A stretch of 64,000 nt of DNA from Candidatus Thiodiazotropha sp. (ex Monitilora ramsayi) (GTDB taxonomy: Bacteria; Pseudomonadota; Gammaproteobacteria; Chromatiales; Chromatiaceae), in NCBI GenBank assembly GCA_025655595.1, contig JAHXIO010000003.1, positions 124,001-188,000 of the forward strand, given 5' to 3'. Position numbers and translations under genes: made by a program. Shown piece by piece: positions 52,095 to 60,765 of the stretch; position 1 is the first letter of the stretch, and every line of letters starts with the position of its first letter. Below the pieces are notes generated by a model. The model ran no database searches. It was not told the DNA's origin and saw nothing but the letters and a program-made list of their open reading frames with translations.

Positions 52095-55000
52095 ATGTTT
52101 ACCAGTGCCACGGCCGGCCCCCAGGAAAGCGTACTGTACTATGACAACACGCCGGTGCTGACCAAGTACGCCGCAGGCTCCCGCTCCTGGCGCACCAGCA
52201 ACCCCGGCCTGATCGGCCTCAGCGTGCTGGCCATGAATCACGGCGCTTTCGCCCAGGTGCTCGGTGTGGCTGTCTTTCAGAGTCCGCAGCAGGGCCGCAA
52301 TGCCCTGGTCGCAACCCTGGGTGACAAATCATTCTCCGGCCTCACCGTGGCGCAAACTCTGCGACGTTTCATCCCCGGCTACACGCCACCACCCCAGGAG
52401 ACTGACCCGGCCACCGGCGAGCCCAAGCCCTGGACGGAACCCGAGACCGGCATCGACCTGGAGCTGATCATGAGCGGCGTCGGCGGCGGTCAGCTTCAGC
52501 AGATGGCCGCGCTCATCGAGCGGCGCATCGGTTTCGTACCCGGCCTCATCACCAAAGAGGCCCAGGACACCGGCAGCCTCAACCAATCCAAGCGCGCCTC
52601 CGGTTCACCTGGCAACCTGCTGATCAACGGCCGCAGCAGCGTCCATGCCGGCAGCGGCGGCACCCTCAGCACCATCGACGTCTGCAACACTCCCAGCGGC
52701 AAAGGCTGCAAGACTGTGGTCTACACCAATGTGGCCAAATCCTCCGACGCCGCCCAGACCGCCGGCACGGTCACCGTCAACGGCAACCCTGCCTGCACAC
52801 AGGACTCCATCTTCGCCAAGAGCAGCGGTGACGAAGCGGGGCGCTGCGGCGGCGTAAGCTCAGGCACCATCAAGGGCAAGGCGGACGTAGTCACCGCCGC
52901 CGGCAATGTGCTGATCGAAGGCAAGGGGGCCTTGCGCCAGTTCGACCTGATGGTCTCCAACAACCAAAACACCCCGCCGGCGCCGGTGATGCAGGGCGGC
53001 GGCGCACGCCCCGACTTTCTCGACACCGTCGGCGCCAAAGACCAAGCGGCCACGCCACCCCCCTGGCGCTTCGACTGGCATGTCGCCGGCGGCCTGGTCA
53101 AACAGCTCAACGGCCGCTGGGTACTGCAGAGCGATGCCGCACATACCGATCTCAATACTGTCCCCATCGGCGGTCGTGACGAAGACAAGGGTACGAGCTG
53201 GACCACTACCCTCGAAGCTCCGGCGGAGGGCAGCTACGACTACGCCCTGCGCCTGCCCGACACCCGTCCGCAAGCGGATGCTGAACCCCACTACGACATC
53301 CCCTTCCGGCACTACACCGGGGCCAATGTGACCCTCAGCCAAAGCCGCTCCGCCGAAGCCGGCGTCATCCAGAACGAAATTGCCGTCCCGGTGGTGATTG
53401 GCCTCTACGCCGACCCCGAACGTAACCCGCAAAACCTCGCCCTGCCCGAACTCGGCCCCGGCGAGCTCAGCGACAAAGCCCGTGCCGCCTCACCGCTCAA
53501 CCAGGGCTGGCTCTACATCTACGTAGACGGCTTTCTATGGCGCGAGCTCGAAGTGCGCGGCGGCACCATCGACGCCAAGAGCAACCTGCGTGGCCAATAC
53601 AGCTATGTCGACGTCAACCTCACCCAGCACCTGGGCAACGACATCCGCCCGGCCACCATCCAGCTGGTCAACCAACTGCTGCTGCCCCACAAAGTAGCCG
53701 GGCAACAGGTCAAGGTCGAAATCGCCTATTCAAGAGTCCAGTGGAGTTGGACCCGCCTCGTCAGTTACGGTGGCATTCACCCTGAAGACCCGAGAGGGGA
53801 GAACGACACAGAGACTCCGGTCAGCCTGCCGCAAAACCAATGGGGAGAAGCCGCCCAACGAAGAGCCCGACGGATGCAGAGCGTGGACCTCAGCGGCTAC
53901 AGCGCAAACTGGCCGACAAAGGCAGGCAGCAAGACCCGCACGGGCATCGCCTCGGTCGACAGCCTGCTCGACACCGCAGCCGAGGAGTTTCTTACCGCCC
54001 ACCAGGGCCAGGGCCTGCCCATGCTGCTGCTCGACGATCCACTGGGCTGGGCCGAAGGCAAAGCCTACGCCTATCAAAGTGCCTGGCGTAAGATGGAGGA
54101 CTACATCGCCGATCTCTCAAACCCCGACCATGACGAAGAGAAGAAAAAAGAGTTTCCCTTCGCGCCTTGGTTCGACTCGGCCGTGCTGGCGAATCAGTAC
54201 TTCTTTGTCGAAAAGCCAAATCTCGAAGCTGATGGACTTCAGAAGCAACCAGCACATCCCCCCAAGAAGTCACTGAAAAAGGCAATGAAGCAGCGTGCCG
54301 AATGGCGTAACCGACTCAATCTAGGCGACATCCAGATCGCCCTGGGGACTCAGCACCGAGCTGTATTGCGTGAAAAGATCAAGACCACCAAACAGGCACT
54401 AGTGGCCGTACTCGACCGGACCAACCCCGAGCTGGACCGCCTGGTGGCCACCCTCGATGACTGGTTCGAGCTGCCCGGCGAGCCCAAAGGCCCGCTGATG
54501 GTCCCAGCATTCGACAATGCGCCTGACTACGGTGACGCCTTCATAGCCATGGATGAGCTGATCGCCAGACTGGGCGATCACGAATACAAGCTCGACAACC
54601 ACCTGGAGACCGAGCCCCAGAGCGAAGCGCAGCTCTATGCCCTGGAACAAAACGACCTCGGCGCCAAACTGCTGAACGACCTGCTCAGCCCCGGCCACCC
54701 CCTCTACGCCCGCCTGGCGCCAGCGGCCGGCGAATGCGGACCGGATGACGAAGCTGGCAGCGGCGAAGCGCCGCAGCTCGCCCAAAGCGACCCCCAGGAC
54801 CCTGCCTTCAACGCTGACAAACTCCTGACCATAAGCCGCCGTAGCGCCCAGGCGCTCAGCGGCTGGATCGAGCACTACGCCAGCGTAGCCGCCGGCCAGG
54901 ACGAGATCCAGAAAAGCATCGCCCGCTTCATCAGCAAACACCCCCTGATGCCCGAGCTGGAAAAGGTCAGCGTCCCCCTGGGAGACTTTATGCTCGGCCA

Positions 55001-56801
55001 AGCGCCGGAGGGCTACGATTACCTGCGCGTCGCCACGCTCGAAGCCGACAACAAAATCAAACGTAGCGAGGCCATCAAATTCGACGGCGGCGAGATCAAA
55101 CTCTCCCCGAACCAAGCCGCCAACGTGGCGCTGCACACCCCCGACGGCCAACCCTTCGCCTTCACCACCCTGGAAGCGTTCAAGCAGAGCAAAGGCTTCT
55201 CCAGCCGCTACTGGAAACGGCTGCGTCACGGCACCAAACACTGGTACCAACACACGGTCGAAGTCTGGATGGTGAAAAGCGTCAAAGGGGCCCCGGCCCT
55301 GGCCAGAAACCTGGTGGATATGGGCGTTTGGACCAAGGGTATACTGCCGATAGTGGTGGTGTTTGAGGGGTGGAATTTGCAGGGTGCAGTGAGGGCGCTC
55401 GGGTCTGCCTATAAGAATGGTCAGGATACGACAAGATTTTGGGTGAACTTTGCTGGAGCTGTTGCTGATACTGCGGCGATTGCCGCAAGCGTCAATCAAG
55501 CCCGTCTCGATCTGGCCCATCGTGAAGCGGAAAAGTTGGCGGGTGAAAGTCTTGAACGGAGTCGGCCGCATACGCGTGCCATACGCTGGGCGCGTAATTT
55601 GGGGACTGGTGCCGGTGCTTTTAGTGCAGGTCTTTCAATCTATGACATGCTGCGCAATGCAAACGAAGGCGACGATGCCGCCATTGCGCATGGGGTGATG
55701 GCCTCCGGTTTCATATTGGTGACGGCCAGTGAGCTTATCGGTTTGGCTACGGTATCGGGCCTATCAACCGGTGTCATCGGGCTCTTGGCAGGTCCCATCG
55801 GTTGGGTCGGCCTGGCGGTAGTCCTTGCAGGGGCGGCCCTGTTGTCCTGGGTCTTTACCGAAGACACCCCCCTGGAAGAGTGGCTCGCCAACGGTCCCTT
55901 CAGCCAGAAGAATAAACCCCATCTTACCCGCGCCCCGGCCCGTCACCCCCAGCCCGGTCAAGAGTACGAGCGCTACGTCGCCCCCGACGGCAGCCAGCTT
56001 CTGCTGCGGGAAGAGCAGCGCATCCTCAGGATTGGTTCGGTCAACGACTGCTTCAGTCAGGGTGCCGACGGCGCCATCTATATGGAACAGGAGGACGGCA
56101 GCCATAAATATATCGGTAAGATCGGTGAACCTTTGGACCTGAGCCTGGTGGTCGACACCAGTAACCGCTATGCCGGTTTCGATGAAGAGGACGAGGTGGA
56201 CGGCAAATTCCACGTCTGGAAGGTCAAGCCTATCAGCGCCTACCAGTCCCTTTTGAGTGCTATCTACACGCCGACCGCAACCCTCGAACTGCGACGGGAA
56301 CGCATTGACCAAGACTGGCGGGTGGAGTTGAGCGTCCACATTCCCCAATATATCGACAACGCCAGTCTGCTCATGATCGAGATGTGGCAGACCCGGGCCA
56401 GCAGTGAGTACGAACAAGTCTACGAGAAGATGCATCTGATTGTCCCCGAAGCGGGAGGCTCCGGCCCTCGTAGCGTGATGTTGGTGCAACCGCTGTTCGA
56501 TCAGGTCAACGGCAAGGTTAAGGCCAAGCTCACGCTGGACCTCGATGGCACGGGCGAGATCGTTCTGCCGTTGTCGGAACCGAGTTGGAGCAAAGAGGAC
56601 GAAGCACGTAGGCAACAACTGCTGACACAAGAGCGCGTAGCACCGGTCGGCGAGGTTGTGGTAGCGGGCGAGGGCGAAGAGGAACAGTCTGCTAAGAGGG
56701 CACAGGTGCCCAAGCTGGATAAGGCAAAACCACTGGAACTGACAGCAGGGCCTCCACCTTCGGATTATGAGCCCGAAGATGGTTATAATCTTGCGCCTTA
56801 A
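52095..56801 (+). CDS. Giant T6SS effector: DUF4150 (PAAR-like) and VasX-like pore-forming toxin
   Basis: 1568 aa from the ATG at 52095 (SD AAGGAG 7 bases upstream). Residues ~1-160 are of unknown type. At ~165-265 lies the DUF4150 PAAR-like domain (GNLLINGRSSVHAGSGGTLSTIDVCNTP ... VNGNPACTQDSIFAKSSGDEAGRCGG), which should cap VgrG. Around 310-640 are beta-rich segments with PLNQGWLYIYVDGFLWRELEVRGG, as in VasX/BC_3021-type toxins. A long helical part follows, then hydrophobic helices at ~1075-1110 and ~1170-1257 (VMASGFILVTASELIGLATVSG; IGLLAGPIGWVGLAVVLAGAALLSWVF) and a soluble ~300-aa C-terminus. Inference: a membrane-permeabilising antibacterial effector neutralised by the next gene. Strong GC-rich codon use to ~55320, then visibly lower, suggests a recombined C-terminus. 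Confidence 0.85.
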   Translation: MFTSATAGPQESVLYYDNTPVLTKYAAGSRSWRTSNPGLIGLSVLAMNHGAFAQVLGVAVFQSPQQGRNALVATLGDKSFSGLTVAQTLRRFIPGYTPPPQETDPATGEPKPWTEPETGIDLELIMSGVGGGQLQQMAALIERRIGFVPGLITKEAQDTGSLNQSKRASGSPGNLLINGRSSVHAGSGGTLSTIDVCNTPSGKGCKTVVYTNVAKSSDAAQTAGTVTVNGNPACTQDSIFAKSSGDEAGRCGGVSSGTIKGKADVVTAAGNVLIEGKGALRQFDLMVSNNQNTPPAPVMQGGGARPDFLDTVGAKDQAATPPPWRFDWHVAGGLVKQLNGRWVLQSDAAHTDLNTVPIGGRDEDKGTSWTTTLEAPAEGSYDYALRLPDTRPQADAEPHYDIPFRHYTGANVTLSQSRSAEAGVIQNEIAVPVVIGLYADPERNPQNLALPELGPGELSDKARAASPLNQGWLYIYVDGFLWRELEVRGGTIDAKSNLRGQYSYVDVNLTQHLGNDIRPATIQLVNQLLLPHKVAGQQVKVEIAYSRVQWSWTRLVSYGGIHPEDPRGENDTETPVSLPQNQWGEAAQRRARRMQSVDLSGYSANWPTKAGSKTRTGIASVDSLLDTAAEEFLTAHQGQGLPMLLLDDPLGWAEGKAYAYQSAWRKMEDYIADLSNPDHDEEKKKEFPFAPWFDSAVLANQYFFVEKPNLEADGLQKQPAHPPKKSLKKAMKQRAEWRNRLNLGDIQIALGTQHRAVLREKIKTTKQALVAVLDRTNPELDRLVATLDDWFELPGEPKGPLMVPAFDNAPDYGDAFIAMDELIARLGDHEYKLDNHLETEPQSEAQLYALEQNDLGAKLLNDLLSPGHPLYARLAPAAGECGPDDEAGSGEAPQLAQSDPQDPAFNADKLLTISRRSAQALSGWIEHYASVAAGQDEIQKSIARFISKHPLMPELEKVSVPLGDFMLGQAPEGYDYLRVATLEADNKIKRSEAIKFDGGEIKLSPNQAANVALHTPDGQPFAFTTLEAFKQSKGFSSRYWKRLRHGTKHWYQHTVEVWMVKSVKGAPALARNLVDMGVWTKGILPIVVVFEGWNLQGAVRALGSAYKNGQDTTRFWVNFAGAVADTAAIAASVNQARLDLAHREAEKLAGESLERSRPHTRAIRWARNLGTGAGAFSAGLSIYDMLRNANEGDDAAIAHGVMASGFILVTASELIGLATVSGLSTGVIGLLAGPIGWVGLAVVLAGAALLSWVFTEDTPLEEWLANGPFSQKNKPHLTRAPARHPQPGQEYERYVAPDGSQLLLREEQRILRIGSVNDCFSQGADGAIYMEQEDGSHKYIGKIGEPLDLSLVVDTSNRYAGFDEEDEVDGKFHVWKVKPISAYQSLLSAIYTPTATLELRRERIDQDWRVELSVHIPQYIDNASLLMIEMWQTRASSEYEQVYEKMHLIVPEAGGSGPRSVMLVQPLFDQVNGKVKAKLTLDLDGTGEIVLPLSEPSWSKEDEARRQQLLTQERVAPVGEVVVAGEGEEEQSAKRAQVPKLDKAKPLELTAGPPPSDYEPEDGYNLAP

Positions 56802-56813
56802 ATAGGGGTTTTT

Positions 56814-57575
56814 ATGGCCCAAAAAAAACAAAAGAAGCCTTTTTTTAAGTTGCCCGGCAAACCACTGCCAAAGAGGCTGTTGAGACCGTTTGTCTATGAG
56901 GAACCTGTCTCGCTCGATGATAAACGGCTTGTGATATTAGGTTTGGGCGATCGTGTCGAAGCTATTCAAGGATTTATGATTTTGCCATATGTTATTGCTT
57001 TGGGGGGGGGGGTAGGATGGTTTGCGACAGGATTTCGAGAACCCATAGCGCTGATCGTAGCCATAGTGGCTCTTGCCATTGCTTTGTTGATGCACTATGC
57101 CTCAAAGCGCATGAAACACAATCAATTCACCGTGTTCGACAGAGAGAAAGGCACAGTGAGCTTTGCAAAAGGTCTCTTTTCCAGTGGGTTGTTGGAAGGT
57201 CCCTGGGAAGACTGGAGCGCCCGGTTGTGGATTCAGAGCACCTCCGTGGGTGCGGCCCAACATACTTTGTCCATTGTCCACCTCCCCACAAGTAAGATGG
57301 GCATGCTTACAGCCTCGATAACCGGTGTCGATCATGCGCTGGGCTACTGGTCCTTTCTGGTGCAATACATGGATAAGGATGCGCCATTGCCAGATGTTGT
57401 GGATCTGAAGAAATATCCAAACCGCACGAAGGGATTAGGTACCTGGCAAGAGTGGAAAAACGGTACCAGCAAGGCAGGCCGCCTCGATCCCTACTATGAA
57501 TGGCTGGCGGAGTTGAAAGAAGATTCGTCATTAGATGTGGTTAATGCGAAAATTGAAGCGAAACGGTTTTTTTGA
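56814..57575 (+). CDS. Two-TM membrane protein, probable immunity protein
   Basis: 253 aa, starting 12 bases after the effector stop. A basic N-terminus (MAQKKQKKPFFKLPGKPLPKRLLRP) is followed by two TM helices (MILPYVIALGGGVGWFATGF; PIALIVAIVALAIALLMHYA) and a ~150-aa cytoplasmic domain with several Trp (WEDWSARLWIQST, GYWSFLVQYMD). Placement after a pore-forming effector and the membrane location fit the immunity role known for VasX-like toxins. Codons at the first TM include a run of 11 G (see 57002). Lower GC than the effector gene body. Confidence 0.65.
   Translation: MAQKKQKKPFFKLPGKPLPKRLLRPFVYEEPVSLDDKRLVILGLGDRVEAIQGFMILPYVIALGGGVGWFATGFREPIALIVAIVALAIALLMHYASKRMKHNQFTVFDREKGTVSFAKGLFSSGLLEGPWEDWSARLWIQSTSVGAAQHTLSIVHLPTSKMGMLTASITGVDHALGYWSFLVQYMDKDAPLPDVVDLKKYPNRTKGLGTWQEWKNGTSKAGRLDPYYEWLAELKEDSSLDVVNAKIEAKRFF
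57002..57012 (+). repeat. Homopolymer of 11 G inside the probable immunity gene
   Basis: The coding run ...GCT TTG GGG GGG GGG GTA... is one uninterrupted stretch of 11 G encoding L-G-G-G-V in the first TM helix. Such tracts slip during replication and would shift the frame; a sequencing error is the other explanation. Confidence 0.85.
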
Positions 57576-57632
57576 GTTATCACGCCTAGAAATGACCTGA
57601 TAAATTTAGGTTAGCAAAGAAAAGGAATTTGT

Positions 57633-58601
57633 ATGATGAAGCTTTATGGATTGGTCGTTTTGTGTCTGATGACCCTGGCGCTTACTGGGTGCGGTGATCG
57701 TGTTATAGCCATAGAATTTGAACGTGAACCACCTACTGATTCAGCCGTTTTGTCAGACTTGAAGAAAGTGCTTTCTACCCAAGGAATCACGGTGACGGCG
57801 TCAACATGGGAAGCCAGTAATACGCTCAGATTACATGCTGATTCAGATTTGGATTACACGGTATTTAAGGAGAATGTAGCTAAAGCCTTACAGCCATTGA
57901 GGCAAGCTTCTATTTCTTCGTCTCCCATGTCTTTATCGGTAGACGATAGCGATCAGAACAAGATAGAGTATATTGAACTAGAACAAGGTCAAAGATTCTC
58001 GCTTCAACCTAACTGGAGAAAAGCGGACTTCGGTAACTATATTATGTCTCATAATGTAGACTCGCTATCTGCTGTCTCTGATGTAACCAAGCAGTGTATT
58101 TGTGGAGTTAAAATTCCCTTGCAAGGAAAAATACCTGCATTTCTGATGGCTCAGATTCCGATAAAAACTGATACGTTGAAAGAGATGTCTAGTAGGTCGC
58201 CGACGCTGCTTAGCATGTACCTCAAGGCGAGCAGAAACCTGTACACCATAAGGGTTAAGCTGGAGATAGAAGAGATCGATAAAGACAAGCCACCTTGGGA
58301 GAACGTGATGTTTCTCGAAAGTGATCCCGCAAAAAAGTCGCTCATAAATGGGGACGATGATGTCTATTACATAGAATCAAATGGAAACCAGTATTGCTAT
58401 CTGATATTCGCAGAAAACCGGATAAACGAACTAAACGTTGCATCAAATACTTCATACAATTCTGCCAGCTCCATGCCTCATGGATGTCTGTATACACATG
58501 AAGAGTGCGGGCAGCTCATCAGGGATAAGATTGGGGGTGATTTATTTGGTATTACAGCTTATAACGCTTTAGGCAATGTGAAGAGTTACAAGGTTTTTTA
58601 G
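57633..58601 (+). CDS. Lipoprotein of unknown function next to the T6SS effector
   Basis: A 322-aa protein. The signal ends in the lipobox LALTGCGD (Cys ~21). The mature part contains blocks IAIEFEREPPTDSAVLSDLKKVLSTQGITVTAS and LRLHADSDLDYTVFKENVAKAL, then SMYLKASRNLYTIRVKLEIEE and YIESNGNQYCYLIFAENR; five Cys occur in the second half. I do not recognise the family. Position after the effector/immunity pair and an envelope location make a second immunity factor plausible, but this is inference from context only. Confidence 0.6.
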   Translation: MMKLYGLVVLCLMTLALTGCGDRVIAIEFEREPPTDSAVLSDLKKVLSTQGITVTASTWEASNTLRLHADSDLDYTVFKENVAKALQPLRQASISSSPMSLSVDDSDQNKIEYIELEQGQRFSLQPNWRKADFGNYIMSHNVDSLSAVSDVTKQCICGVKIPLQGKIPAFLMAQIPIKTDTLKEMSSRSPTLLSMYLKASRNLYTIRVKLEIEEIDKDKPPWENVMFLESDPAKKSLINGDDDVYYIESNGNQYCYLIFAENRINELNVASNTSYNSASSMPHGCLYTHEECGQLIRDKIGGDLFGITAYNALGNVKSYKVF

Positions 58602-58740
58602 ATAGGACGCAAGCGGGCAGAAGAATTACACATTGACTCTGACCATCGAACAGGGCCCCGACTACCTGCACGCCCTGACCCGGCTCCGCCGGCTTCGGGC
58701 CCATCGCGCTGCGTTGTGATAAGGAACAGCAACTGTACGT
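58602..58740 (+). other. GC-rich gene remnant
   Basis: About 110 bases (58613-58725) are much richer in GC than both sides. One frame reads YTLTLTIEQGPDYLHALTRL then RRLRAHRAAL before a stop, protein-like but with no start. It is probably the 3' end of a lost gene, at the junction between the T6SS module and the cassette array. Confidence 0.4.
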
Positions 58741-58812
58741 AATAGGGGACAGACCACGGTTTATGTATTAGATATTGGAATGTTTAAAGAGAAACGTGGT
58801 CTGTCCCCTATT
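58741..58812. repeat. 72-bp palindromic element, copy 1
   Basis: The ends AATAGGGGACAGACCACG and CGTGGTCTGTCCCCTATT are perfect 18-bp inverted repeats around a 36-base AT-rich centre. Identical ends and length recur at 61148. This is a REP/MITE-type element, different in sequence from the GGGGACGGAGG family on the left. The stretch 58813-58976 holds two short direct repeats (AATATCAGTGCG at ~58903 and 58929). Confidence 0.85.
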
Positions 58813-58976
58813 TTTATGCCTTGAAGGACTTTTATATATATCAGAAAAGATGTCTGTCATTGTTATAGTAGGAACAATATGAGAACATCCTGCAGCATAT
58901 CGCAATATCAGTGCGCGCTATATATTCCAATATCAGTGCGTGCAAGATAATCTCCTGTTATGTTTAAGTCAGAATT

Positions 58977-59474
58977 ATGAGTAGATTTTCACTAATTATA
59001 TCAATATGCCTATTTGTATCTGGTTGCGTTGTATTTCCAATGCAAACAGTCATGCCCTTAGAAGCAAAAATAATTGATGCGCATACAGCAGAAGAACTTA
59101 AAGGTATTAGGTATTTGCGTATTGTCTGCGACTTACACGACTATGGTTGCAATAAAGCTTTACTCGAAGACGGGGTATTCGATAGCGATATAAAACTAGA
59201 AAATAAAAGACAGTGGGGGTTATATATAGCAGCCCCTGGAGGTCTCCCTGTACCCAATCATCAAATTGCGATATGGAAAGAAGGGTATAGCGCTATTGTT
59301 TTTTCTCAATATGACGACAATATCAATGACTTTGCTAAAAGTGTAGAGAGGATTGATATAAAGGATGCCATAAATGAAATACCTACTGCTAGAAGACAAA
59401 TCTCACCAAGTGAAGCTCGCGAATTATTCTTTAATGGCACAATTAAATTAGAACCAATAGTTAAAAATAATTAA
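58977..59474 (+). CDS. Cassette lipoprotein of unknown function
   Basis: A 165-aa lipoprotein with signal ending LFVSGC (Cys ~17). The mature part reads EAKIIDAHTAEELKGIRYLRIVCD, then GGLPVPNHQIAIWKEGYSAIVFSQYD, resembling small beta-sandwich (carboxypeptidase-regulatory-like) lipoproteins, though not clearly of a named family. It is AT-rich and ends immediately before attC site 1, so it is the first recognisable cassette. GTTATGT at 58957, 14 bases before the ATG, could be the trace of a preceding attC. Confidence 0.65.
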   Translation: MSRFSLIISICLFVSGCVVFPMQTVMPLEAKIIDAHTAEELKGIRYLRIVCDLHDYGCNKALLEDGVFDSDIKLENKRQWGLYIAAPGGLPVPNHQIAIWKEGYSAIVFSQYDDNINDFAKSVERIDIKDAINEIPTARRQISPSEARELFFNGTIKLEPIVKNN

Positions 59475-59552
59475 CATAACAAGGAAGTCATATTGTTCGC
59501 TTTGCTCACTCGGACGCGCCTAAGCGGCGCGCCGCATACTTAAACGTTATGA
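59474..59552 (+). other. Integron attC site 1
   Basis: It begins ACATAAC and ends CGTTATGA, with an internal near-palindrome GACGCGCC-TAAG-CGGCGCGCC. Layout and ~79-bp length are right for attC. The next cassette's ATG lies within the 3' end. Confidence 0.75.
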
Positions 59553-60052
59553 CAAATAAGACATTATCCATCCCGTTAATATTCATCTTTGGCGCATCTT
59601 CTTTAAATGCCGATGGCTTAGAGGCTGTCATTGATTCAACATCATGCAATGAGATTGCAAGCCAGGAAAAGTTACGTAAATCTGAAATAATAAAATCTGA
59701 CGAGAAGAGTGTATGGGTTTCGAGGAAGGATAATTACTTACTAATGTATTCATGTCGTGAGGATCATATAGAGACGTACAGCTCAGTTTTCTTCAGCAAG
59801 AATAAAAATATGACATATAGGATATATAAAGAGTATATAACCAAATTCATGAGCAAATATGGTAAACCAGCGCCCATAGAAAAGAATAACTTTAAATTAG
59901 AAGATCTCATATTTTGGGAAACAGATATTGGGATTATGAAGTTAACTTTTCGTAATTCTGGGTCTGATCAATGGGCTACAGGCTACACGATGTATTTAAA
60001 TAGAAGTCATAACAATTCACTCAATTCGACGCCGAAAAGCGGCGCGAATTAG
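59549..60052 (+). CDS. Cassette-encoded secreted protein of unknown function
   Basis: 167 aa, starting at the ATG inside the 3' end of attC1, so no normal leader exists. The signal peptide is LSIPLIFIFGASSLNA, cut before DGLEAVID. The body (TSCNEIASQEKLRKSEII, SVWVSRKDNYLLMYSCRE, YRIYKEYITKFMSKYGKPAPI, WATGYTMYL) suggests a small exported protein with two Cys. Its last ~14 residues (NNSLNSTPKSGAN) are encoded by attC2 itself, so the C-terminus is set by the cassette junction. Not recognised otherwise. Confidence 0.65.
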   Translation: MTNKTLSIPLIFIFGASSLNADGLEAVIDSTSCNEIASQEKLRKSEIIKSDEKSVWVSRKDNYLLMYSCREDHIETYSSVFFSKNKNMTYRIYKEYITKFMSKYGKPAPIEKNNFKLEDLIFWETDIGIMKLTFRNSGSDQWATGYTMYLNRSHNNSLNSTPKSGAN

Positions 60053-60066
60053 TTTAGGCGTTATGT
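60007..60066 (+). other. Integron attC site 2
   Basis: It begins TCATAAC, ends GGCGTTATGT and is 60 bp, the classic '59-base element' length. Its centre GACGCCGAAAAGCGGCGC is an imperfect hairpin. It overlaps the end of the preceding CDS. Confidence 0.8.
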
Positions 60067-60079
60067 GTAATAGGCAAAT

Positions 60080-60676
60080 ATGAAAGAATCCACTAAAGAA
60101 TGGCTCGGCATTAAACAAGCAGATTTAATTATTTATGCTGGTTTCGGATGCTTACTACCTGTTTATCTAAGATTAATACCAAATCTAGACGTAGTGGCAA
60201 TCATACTAGGCTTAACATTTTGCGTAGTAGCTAGTGCAATTGGAATTAAGAGAAGCGATAAATTAGGAAAAACAAACAATGCAATTAAATTAATAGCATA
60301 TCCTGCTGTCACCTTATTCTATATCTATCTATCATATTACTTATATTTCAAACCAATTAACGAAATTAGCGACGAAGTTAATGCGCACAACAAAAGTGCA
60401 CCATACATGATCGAAAGCGAGACAAGATTTGATAGATCATTTATAAGCAACAAAGTAGCAACATTTCATTTCACTATGGTTAATGGCATATTTTCTGAAT
60501 ATAACAAAGAATATATAAGCATTGAATTTATACCTGAAACCAAAACAACAATATGTAAGTTATTTACACCAAAAGGCTATTACAAAGAAGGTTTCGAAGT
60601 TGTATACAAATATTTTGATAGCGAGGATGCATTAATTGCTGAAATACGAACAAATCATTACAACTGTAACACATAA
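60080..60676 (+). CDS. Cassette-encoded multi-TM membrane protein
   Basis: A 198-aa protein. N-terminal half hydrophobic: ADLIIYAGFGCLLPVYLRLI, VVAIILGLTFCVVASAIGI, then LIAYPAVTLFYIYLSYYLYF (three TM helices). The ~100-aa C-terminal part is soluble (FISNKVATFHFTMVNGIF, YISIEFIPETKTTICKLF) and probably faces the periplasm. Family not recognised. AT-rich, bounded by attC2 and attC3. The stop overlaps the first bases of attC3. Confidence 0.65.
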   Translation: MKESTKEWLGIKQADLIIYAGFGCLLPVYLRLIPNLDVVAIILGLTFCVVASAIGIKRSDKLGKTNNAIKLIAYPAVTLFYIYLSYYLYFKPINEISDEVNAHNKSAPYMIESETRFDRSFISNKVATFHFTMVNGIFSEYNKEYISIEFIPETKTTICKLFTPKGYYKEGFEVVYKYFDSEDALIAEIRTNHYNCNT

Positions 60677-60751
60677 CAAGAGCATCAATTCGTTCGCTAT
60701 CGCTCACCAGGACCGCCATAATGCGGCGGTCCATTATGCTAGTCGTTATGC
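60671..60751 (+). other. Integron attC site 3
   Basis: It begins ACATAAC, ends TCGTTATGC (81 bp) and has the perfect inner hairpin GGACCGCC-ATAATGC-GGCGGTCC. This is the clearest attC of the array. Confidence 0.85.
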
Positions 60752-60765
60752 ATGAGAAGAAAGAA

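Noticed and set aside
54399-55571. 390-aa ORF on the minus strand inside the effector gene
   Set aside because: Shadow of the effector reading frame; no SD, no recognised motif, and codon bias follows the plus-strand gene.
55764-56831. 355-aa minus-strand ORF at the effector 3' end
   Set aside because: Antisense shadow; no SD and its composition mirrors the effector.
58613-58725. tRNA or other structured RNA in the GC-rich patch
   Set aside because: No cloverleaf with a T-loop GTTCGA-type sequence could be formed; a gene remnant fits better.
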